A program made the position numbers and the translations under genes. The notes under the pieces were generated by a model. It searched no databases, was not told where the DNA came from, and was given only the letters and a program-made list of their open reading frames with translations. Positions 6,959 to 11,919 of a DNA stretch of 11,919 nt are shown piece by piece (position 1 is the first letter of the stretch; the number at the start of each line of letters is the position of its first letter). Source of the stretch: Methanocaldococcaceae archaeon (GTDB lineage Archaea; AGJL01; Methanococci; Methanococcales; Methanocaldococcaceae); NCBI GenBank assembly GCA_027023665.1, contig JALVUY010000106.1, positions 1 through 11,919 on the forward strand, read 5' to 3'.

Positions 6959-7729
6959 ATGATAATAGAGGAAATAAAGGAGAGAGCTTTAAATTTATTG
7001 AGTGAAAGAAATGATAAATTTAAAATCTTAGATTTTTCTTTTGCTTTACCTTATAGTTATGTGTTGATTGAAAGTAATGGCAAAAAAGCGTTAGGAGTAG
7101 CTATGACACTATTGGAGGAGTATAGAGGGCATGGGAATAGAAAGTATTTAAATATAAACAAAAATTTAGAAGATTTTATAAATAGGGTAGATAGTTTTGA
7201 TATTGTTGAGAGAACTCTTGGATTAGCGGCAATAAATGCTGTATCTCAATATTATTTAAACTTTGAGGCAAATGGTAGTGATGCCGCTGAGTTAGTTTTG
7301 AATAGAGATGACATTAAAAAAATTGCTTTTATTGGAAATATGGTGCCAATCGTCAAGATATTAAGAAAATCAGGTAGTTTCGATATATATGTGTTTGAGA
7401 GAAGTCCCTCACTATTAATGGATGGTGTTTTAAGTGATAGTTTTGAATATAGGTTACTTCCAAAAATGGATGCGGTATTTATAAGTGGAACCACTCTATT
7501 AAATGACACTTTAGATTTTGTTTTAGATAGAGCTAAAAATGCTAAACTAAAGATTTTAGTAGGTCCTACTGCTCAATCTCTACCAGATTTGTTTAAAGGA
7601 TTAGGTATAACTCATATAGCATCAACAAAGATTATAGATATTGATAAAGCCCTCCTTTATTTAAAATTTGCCTCCTCTTCAATGCTATTCAAAGAAGCCT
7701 CAAAAAAATATACAATTGAAGTTAAATAA
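6959..7729 (+). CDS. DUF364/DUF4213 putative heavy-metal chelation protein
   Basis: The 256-residue protein matches the two-part layout of this family. The N-terminal part (DUF4213, enolase-N-like) ends around RTLGLAAINAVSQYYLN, a typical motif. The C-terminal DUF364 part has a Rossmann-like pattern: IAFIGNMVPIVKIL, YVFERSPS, a core ending MDAVFISGTTLLNDTLDFVL, then ILVGPTAQSLPDLFKGLGITHIAS. The family is annotated as putative metal chelation from structural analogy, and no reaction is established. I chose ATG 6959 because GGTGGT (6950-6955) sits 3 nt before it; a TTG 27 nt further upstream has no comparable site. Lying directly after moeA and a Mo/W enzyme operon, a role in metal or pterin handling is plausible but inferred. 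Confidence 0.85.
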   Translation: MIIEEIKERALNLLSERNDKFKILDFSFALPYSYVLIESNGKKALGVAMTLLEEYRGHGNRKYLNINKNLEDFINRVDSFDIVERTLGLAAINAVSQYYLNFEANGSDAAELVLNRDDIKKIAFIGNMVPIVKILRKSGSFDIYVFERSPSLLMDGVLSDSFEYRLLPKMDAVFISGTTLLNDTLDFVLDRAKNAKLKILVGPTAQSLPDLFKGLGITHIASTKIIDIDKALLYLKFASSSMLFKEASKKYTIEVK

Positions 7730-7734
7730 AAATT

Positions 7735-7804
7735 AATTCCTCTCAGATACCCCGAAAGGGTTCATCATATTAATTCAGCTTTTATTACTCATCATCGAGG
7801 AATT
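7735..7804 (-). ncRNA. C/D box guide sRNA
   Basis: Read on the minus strand from 7804, the order is terminal stem AATTCCTC, C box GATGATGA (7796-7789), a 10-nt D' guide GTAATAAAAG, D' box CTGA (7778-7775), ATTAATA, C' box TGATGA (7767-7762), a 15-nt D guide ACCCTTTCGGGGTAT, D box CTGA (7746-7743), and GAGGAATT. The two ends form an 8-bp perfect stem. All four boxes match the archaeal C/D consensus with a spacing typical of the ~50-70-nt sRNAs that guide 2'-O-methylation with fibrillarin, Nop5 and L7Ae. By the D+5 rule the D guide would methylate the second C of target AUACCCC. I could not identify the target RNA. AATATAAATA (minus, near 7823-7814) may be its TATA box, though its spacing to 7804 is short. 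Confidence 0.85.
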
Positions 7805-8058
7805 AAAAATTGTTATTTATATTATTATCATTAACAATATTAAAATTAAAAGGTTTAAATTCTTTCTCTCATTCTATAACTGGCTACTTTCTTTATTTTA
7901 ACATCTTCTTATTTCCACAAAAAATTTATATACTATTTTATACTATTTATTGCTATTTTAACCTAATTTTTATATTTGCGAATAAGCATTAAAATCCTTT
8001 TTTAAAACTTTCTTTATTTTATAAAACACTATATCTATATTTCACATGGAGAGATACT
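7805..8058. other. AT-rich intergenic region without recognisable gene
   Basis: With the sRNA this makes a gap of about 330 nt between coding genes. It is extremely AT-rich, with short repeats such as TATACTATTT occurring twice in tandem near 7928-7949. A 60-codon open frame here (7810-7992) has no ribosome binding site and low-complexity hydrophobic content. TTTTTATATTTG near 7967-7978 could be a TATA element for the gene at 8059. I see nothing else. Confidence 0.5.
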
Positions 8059-8391
8059 ATGAAAACATTGAGATTCAAAAAAGATAAAGTTATAAAGATA
8101 AGTGAAGAGCTGTTTCCAGATGAATTATGTGAAAGATGTGGAAGATGTTGTATATTACACGCATATAAAACAGAAAAAGGTTTAGAAGTTATCTACTGCC
8201 CACACTTAGATAAAAAAACAAAATTATGCAAAGTTTATAATAATAGATTTGAACATGGATGTTTAACAGTTATGGAAGGTATTATGGCTGGAGTTTTCCC
8301 AAAAGATTGTCCTTATGTTAAAGATTTAAAAAATTATGAAGAACCTTGGTTCTATAGATTACTTAGAGAAGAAGAAAATAAAAAAGAATAA
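8059..8391 (+). CDS. Small YkgJ-type cysteine-cluster protein
   Basis: This 110-residue protein has eight cysteines: a dense CERCGRCC cluster (Cys24, 27, 30, 31) followed by Cys47, Cys57, Cys68 and Cys84 in YCPHLD, KLCKVY, HGCLT and DCPYV. This is the pattern of the YkgJ/UPF0153 family, thought to bind zinc or an iron-sulfur cluster, with no proven function. There is no signal peptide or membrane segment, so it is probably cytoplasmic. The C-terminus is charged (REEENKKE). A GGAGAGA site (8048-8054) precedes ATG 8059. It stands alone between an AT-rich gap and leuC, which has its own promoter-like region. Confidence 0.8.
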   Translation: MKTLRFKKDKVIKISEELFPDELCERCGRCCILHAYKTEKGLEVIYCPHLDKKTKLCKVYNNRFEHGCLTVMEGIMAGVFPKDCPYVKDLKNYEEPWFYRLLREEENKKE

Positions 8392-8526
8392 TTTAACTAA
8401 ATGAAGTGAATCCAATTTCATAAGTTATGTTAAAATCTAAATTTTCCTTTTTAATTTATTCTAATTTTTCAACATATTACATGTCAAATTTTAACTAATA
8501 TTAAAAAAATTTAAATTGATATAACC

Positions 8527-8560
8527 TTTTTATATTTAAGATATGATTATGATAATTAAT
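8527..8560 (+). promoter_or_regulatory. leuC promoter with direct repeat
   Basis: TTTATATTTA at 8529-8538, preceded by AACC, is a good archaeal TATA box about 60 nt before the leuC start, which would put transcription start near 8560. The direct repeat GATAATTA-N4-GATAATTA (8551-8570) straddles that inferred start and might be a regulator site, though it is AT-rich. The remainder of 8392-8526 shows only T-rich tracts. Confidence 0.5.
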
Positions 8561-8570
8561 CAGATAATTA

Positions 8571-8588
8571 TTGTTACTAAGCTAACAA
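8571..8588 (+). promoter_or_regulatory. Inverted repeat abutting the leuC ribosome binding site
   Basis: TTGTTA (8571-8576) and TAACAA (8583-8588) are separated by six bases, and the second arm directly touches the GGTGAT Shine-Dalgarno (8589-8594). It could be an operator or a small leader hairpin. It is short, so chance is possible. Confidence 0.3.
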
Positions 8589-8597
8589 GGTGATAGT

Positions 8598-9875
8598 ATG
8601 GGAATGACAATTGTAGAGAAGATATTAGCAAAAGCTTCTGGGAAAAAAGAAGTTAGCCCAGGAGACATTGTAATGGCAAACATTGATGTAGCAATGGTCC
8701 ATGATATTACAGGACCTTTAACAGTCAATACATTAAAAGAGTATGGAATTGAGAAAGTTTGGAATCCAGAAAAAATAGTTATTCTTTTTGACCACCAAGT
8801 TCCTGCTGATAGTATAAAAGCAGCTGAAAACCATATATTAATGAGAAAGTTTGTAAAAGAGCAAGGTATTAAGTATTTCTATGATATAAGAGAAGGTGTT
8901 TGCCACCAAGTGTTACCTGAAAAAGGGCATATAGCCCCTGGAGAAGTTGTTGTTGGTGCTGATAGCCATACATGCACACATGGAGCTTTTGGAGCTTTCG
9001 CAACTGGTATAGGTTCAACTGACATGGCTCACGTGTTTGCTACTGGTAAATTATGGTTTAAAGTTCCTGAAACAATTTACTTTAACATTACTGGAGATTT
9101 ACAACCTTACGTTACTTCAAAGGATGTTATTTTATCAATTATAGGAGAAGTTGGAGTTGATGGAGCTACATATAAGGCATGTCAATTTGGAGGAGAAACT
9201 GTAAAGAAGATGAGTATTGCCTCAAGAATGACTATGACTAACATGGCTATTGAAATGGGAGGTAAAACTGGAATTATTGAGCCAGATGAAAAAACTATTC
9301 AATATGTAAAAGAGGCTATGAAAAAACATGGAACTGAAAGACCATTTGAAATTATAAAGGGAGATGAAGATGCAGAATTTGCCGAAGTTTATGAAATTGA
9401 GGCTGACAAGATAGAACCAGTATTTGCCTGCCCACACAATGTAGATAATGTTAAACCAGCAAGAGAAGTCGCTGGAAGACCAATTGACCAAGTATTTATC
9501 GGCTCATGTACAAACGGAAGATTAGAAGACTTAAGGATGGCTATTGAAATTATTGATAAACATGGAGGAATAGCAGATGATGTTAGAGTTGTAGTTACTC
9601 CTGCATCAAGAGAAGAGTATTTAAAAGCTTTAAAAGAGGGAATAATTGAGAAATTCTTAAAGTATGGTTGTGTAGTTACAAATCCATCTTGCTCTGCATG
9701 TATGGGTTCATTGTATGGAGTTTTAGGGCCAGGAGAGGTTTGTGTTTCAACATCAAATAGGAACTTTAGAGGAAGACAAGGATCCTTAGATGCTGAAATT
9801 TATTTAGCATCACCAATAACTGCTGCAGCTTGTGCTGTTAAAGGAGAATTAGTAGATCCAAGGGATTTAGAATAA
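8598..9875 (+). CDS. leuC: 3-isopropylmalate dehydratase (isopropylmalate isomerase) large subunit
   Basis: The 425-residue protein is the large, iron-sulfur subunit of an aconitase-family hydro-lyase. Cluster ligands are visible as Cys304 in IGSCTNGR and Cys365/Cys368 in NPSCSACMG. Other family blocks are [35 protein letters not shown] and [10 protein letters not shown] near the C-terminus. It acts with a separate small subunit (not in this window) to interconvert 2- and 3-isopropylmalate in leucine synthesis. Methanococcales also have the homoaconitase paralogue HacA for coenzyme B synthesis. I favour LeuC because the sequence closely resembles the Methanocaldococcus LeuC as I remember it, but the substrate is not decided by the motifs. 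GGTGAT (8589-8594) sets ATG 8598. Convergent with the next gene. Confidence 0.88.
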   Translation: MGMTIVEKILAKASGKKEVSPGDIVMANIDVAMVHDITGPLTVNTLKEYGIEKVWNPEKIVILFDHQVPADSIKAAENHILMRKFVKEQGIKYFYDIREGVCHQVLPEKGHIAPGEVVVGADSHTCTHGAFGAFATGIGSTDMAHVFATGKLWFKVPETIYFNITGDLQPYVTSKDVILSIIGEVGVDGATYKACQFGGETVKKMSIASRMTMTNMAIEMGGKTGIIEPDEKTIQYVKEAMKKHGTERPFEIIKGDEDAEFAEVYEIEADKIEPVFACPHNVDNVKPAREVAGRPIDQVFIGSCTNGRLEDLRMAIEIIDKHGGIADDVRVVVTPASREEYLKALKEGIIEKFLKYGCVVTNPSCSACMGSLYGVLGPGEVCVSTSNRNFRGRQGSLDAEIYLASPITAAACAVKGELVDPRDLE

Positions 9876-9939
9876 AAACCAAAAATATTAAATAACAGTT
9901 AAGATGAACATAACATAAAAATAATAAAAAATCATTCTA

Positions 9940-9963
9940 ACCCTACCTCAAAGTAGGTAGGGT
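9940..9963 (-). terminator. Hairpin terminator for the minus-strand genes
   Basis: ACCCTACCT and AGGTAGGGT form a perfect 9-bp stem around the six-base loop CAAAGT. On the minus strand it is followed after 8 nt by six T (plus A run 9926-9931), the side expected for terminating the THUMP/SPOUT transcript. It could also help end leuC, since TATATTTT follows on the plus strand. Confidence 0.6.
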
Positions 9964-9973
9964 GTATATTTTA

Positions 9974-10006
9974 ACTGCACCCCATAGTGGGTGCAGTGCA
10001 TTTTTT
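9974..10006 (+). terminator. Hairpin terminator for leuC
   Basis: ACTGCACCC (9974-9982) and GGGTGCAGT (9989-9997) form a perfect 9-bp stem around loop CATAGT, followed by GCA and six T (10001-10006). This is a bacterial-style intrinsic terminator shape on the plus strand, about 100 nt after the leuC stop. Confidence 0.65.
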
Positions 10007-10027
10007 ATTATAAAATTTAAAAATTAC

Positions 10028-11080
10028 TTATTCTTCGTCTTCTGAACTCTTTTCACCACTATATATACTCCATAAAGCTATTAATGCAGATGGAATGGCA
10101 TGTTCTGTAGCAAATGTCATATGTGGGGCTAGGTCAATTACATAATCAGCAAATCTAAACAATCCTATTGGTATTCCCTCCCTTGAACCACAGAATACTA
10201 CTATTTCCTTCTTTTTTCTTAAATCATAGGATAATTTATCTTTTATTTTTGAAATTTCCTCTCCTTTTGGATCAGTTATTATTATTAATCTATTATTTCT
10301 CCTCTTATCTCTAATAACTTGATATAGATCCTGAACAGTTACAGGAACTAAAGAAATTTCAAATGGATATGCTCTCTTTTGAATCTCATATCTTGAATGT
10401 TGCCCAATTTTAACCCCTTTTATGAATTCCATTAACTCATAGGCATCTACTTTCTCTTTTGGAGCTATAATTAATTCCTTAACCTCAAATCCTTGAGCAG
10501 CTCTACCTATCGCCTCTCCAAACCTTTTACAAACTATCTTTTCTCCTAAATAAGGCATTTGAACAATAACAACTTTTTTAAATAATTCTCTTGCATTTCT
10601 TTTATCTTTTGTGTATTTTTTATATCTATCTTTAGTAGTTATACATATGTATGCCTTATCTTTAAAGATTTCAACATGAATAACTTTATCTGGTCTCTCT
10701 AAATCAACACTTGCATTAGTTAAATCTTTAATCTTAGCCCCCAAGACGATATTTACATCAATTGAATTAAAATCGTGTTTTCCTCTTTTTTTGGTTTCAA
10801 CTGCAAATGTTTCTCCTTCTTGTATATAATCTTTAATTTTTTCAGCCATATTGACTATTTTTTCAAATTCTGCCTCAGTTTCAAAATAAACCTTTAAACA
10901 TCTCTCAACTTCTGGAATTTGTAAAATTTTATCTTCAATATCTTCCTCACTTTCAATTATTACAACTCCATGATAACCATCTGGTGACACAATATAGTTA
11001 AAGTTTTCAACATAATCTTTTAATCTATTTACAACAATATTTTCAAAGCCTCTCTGTGTTTTTACTATATACTTTACCAT
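10028..11080 (-). CDS. THUMP-domain protein with SPOUT-like C-terminal domain
   Basis: This is a 350-residue predicted RNA-binding and probably RNA-modifying protein. The N-terminal half, to about residue 165, looks like an N-terminal ferredoxin-like domain plus THUMP: GETFAVETKKRGKHDFNSIDVNIVLGAKI and DLERPDKVIHVEIFKDKAYI are typical THUMP strands. The C-terminal part ends in VVFCGSREGIPIGLFRFADYVIDL and MTFATEHAIPSALIALWSIY, which resembles the knotted cofactor-binding region of SPOUT methyltransferases. Such archaeal proteins (COG1818-like) have no firmly assigned target, and tRNA or rRNA is likely. The tail is acidic (SSEDEE). ATG 11080 is chosen over TTG 11083 because GAGGTGG (plus 11087-11093) is six bases upstream of it. 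Its 5' end overlaps the upstream gene by 38 nt. Confidence 0.8.
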   Translation of the reverse strand: MVKYIVKTQRGFENIVVNRLKDYVENFNYIVSPDGYHGVVIIESEEDIEDKILQIPEVERCLKVYFETEAEFEKIVNMAEKIKDYIQEGETFAVETKKRGKHDFNSIDVNIVLGAKIKDLTNASVDLERPDKVIHVEIFKDKAYICITTKDRYKKYTKDKRNARELFKKVVIVQMPYLGEKIVCKRFGEAIGRAAQGFEVKELIIAPKEKVDAYELMEFIKGVKIGQHSRYEIQKRAYPFEISLVPVTVQDLYQVIRDKRRNNRLIIITDPKGEEISKIKDKLSYDLRKKKEIVVFCGSREGIPIGLFRFADYVIDLAPHMTFATEHAIPSALIALWSIYSGEKSSEDEE

Positions 11081-11919
11081 CAAAATCCACCTCTAATGAA
11101 TTTAAATATATTAAGAAAAGTAAAACAATCAAAAAGCCATAGTTAATTCCTACTTCACAGTAAGTTAATAGTATCGAGGCATAAATGGCATAGAGTTTTT
11201 TATCTCCATTATATATATACTTTGAAACATAACCTAAAAATATAGCAAATAAAAAACTAAATATTCCAAAGTCTAAGAATACACTACCAAACATTAATGT
11301 TGTTATATTATGCTTATAACCAAAAAGTATTTGTCCTATATTGCTCTCTCCGTTAGGAGTTAATATTATATTATATCCTAAACCAAACAATGAACTAATA
11401 TCCAAAATTTTATTAAATACAGTCAAATCAAAGTATGCTCTATAACATAATAAATTTAAAAAACCTATTTTCCAATGTTGATTTGAATTTAAAAGTACTA
11501 TAAAGCCAACGATATTTAAGATTAAAAATAGCCCTAAAAATATCAAAATAAGATGTTTTAAATTTATTTTATTTTTGTATTTGTAAATTATATATGAAAC
11601 AGTGAGCATTAAAATTCCAGCTTTATATCCTAAGAGAGTTAATAAAACAAATGCTACTGCAAAATAAAAAATATTTTCAATGCCCGAATATATTAATAAG
11701 CCAGTTGATATTAATCTCAATGGCTCAGAGTTTATAGCCATCCTTATATTATAATTTAGTAATGGAATCCCTTTATACTTTAAAACAATTAAAATAAAAG
11801 ATAAAACCCCTCCTAAGAATACTAAATTATTAAAAAACTTACTATTTTGATATTTTACAAATAACTTAACTATTAAGATTATAATAATCAAATAAATAAA
11901 TGTAAATAGTATTGAGTGA
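11043..11919 (-). CDS. Membrane protein resembling oligosaccharide repeat-unit polymerase (partial)
   Basis: The minus-strand frame stays open to the right edge, so the N-terminus is missing; a TTG at 11891 is unlikely to be the true start because upstream codons continue as hydrophobic sequence (SILFTFIYL). At least 290 residues are present with about eight hydrophobic segments. The segment LTPNGESNIGQILFGYKHNITTLMFGSVFLDFGIFSFLFAIFLG resembles the conserved loop and helix (TPGES...G...LxFG) of Wzy-like oligosaccharide polymerases, which join lipid-linked sugar repeats for surface polysaccharide. The charged C-terminal tail (DFDGKVYSKNTERL) should be cytoplasmic. It overlaps the downstream gene by 38 nt. 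The family call is moderate because this class diverges strongly; another multi-pass glycan enzyme is possible. Confidence 0.6.
   Translation of the reverse strand, partial: HSILFTFIYLIIIILIVKLFVKYQNSKFFNNLVFLGGVLSFILIVLKYKGIPLLNYNIRMAINSEPLRLISTGLLIYSGIENIFYFAVAFVLLTLLGYKAGILMLTVSYIIYKYKNKINLKHLILIFLGLFLILNIVGFIVLLNSNQHWKIGFLNLLCYRAYFDLTVFNKILDISSLFGLGYNIILTPNGESNIGQILFGYKHNITTLMFGSVFLDFGIFSFLFAIFLGYVSKYIYNGDKKLYAIYASILLTYCEVGINYGFLIVLLFLIYLNSLEVDFDGKVYSKNTERL

Noticed and set aside
7810..7992. 60-codon plus-strand open frame in the gap before 8059
   Set aside because: No ribosome binding site, AT-driven Phe/Leu/Ile-rich composition, no recognisable family.
9222..9491. 89-codon minus-strand open frame inside leuC
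   Set aside because: It is a shadow of the conserved leuC frame, rich in Phe, Ser and Asn as expected from antisense of this composition.
1..11919. CRISPR arrays, insertion sequences, tRNA or rRNA genes
   Set aside because: I saw no regularly spaced repeats, transposase motifs, terminal inverted repeats or tRNA cloverleaf signatures on either strand.

Overview
The window looks like a chromosomal segment of a hydrogenotrophic, probably hyperthermophilic methanogen of the Methanococcales, most likely Methanocaldococcus or a close relative. The evidence is the very AT-rich sequence, archaeal GGTGAT-type ribosome binding sites, TATA-type promoters, formylmethanofuran dehydrogenase genes, an archaeal-type SECIS element and a C/D box guide RNA. 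The species assignment is inference from protein resemblance, not a database result.

Left part (1-5630): genes for the first enzyme of methanogenesis from CO2, the tungsten/molybdenum formylmethanofuran dehydrogenase. A polyferredoxin gene (fwdF) runs off the left edge on the minus strand. Divergent from it is a tightly packed plus-strand operon of fmdE, fwdA, a fused fwdC-fwdD, and fwdB. Two genes are interrupted in a plain translation. fwdB has an in-frame UGA exactly at the metal-ligand position, so it encodes selenocysteine, and a textbook archaeal SECIS hairpin follows the stop codon. fwdA is broken by an apparent single-base loss just after its catalytic Asp. The divergent intergenic region holds a TATA element and a perfect 20-bp palindrome that may be an operator.

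The most striking observation is an exact 18-nt reverse complement between fwdB about 30 nt downstream of the Sec codon (4591-4608) and the 3' UTR just after the stop, 18 nt before the SECIS (5537-5554). In the mRNA this could form a GC-rich helix closing a loop of about 0.9 kb and bringing the SECIS to the UGA it recodes.

Middle part (5697-7804): moeA (molybdenum/tungsten insertion into the pterin cofactor) and a DUF364 putative metal-chelation protein follow, which fits metal-cofactor supply for the upstream enzyme. Behind them, on the minus strand, lies a 70-nt C/D box sRNA with all four boxes and a terminal stem.

Right part (8059-11919): a small eight-cysteine YkgJ-type metal-binding protein, then leuC (isopropylmalate isomerase large subunit). 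Convergent to leuC are a THUMP/SPOUT-type RNA-modification protein and a membrane protein resembling oligosaccharide repeat-unit polymerases, which runs off the right edge. Two strong hairpins, apparently one per direction, separate the convergent units.
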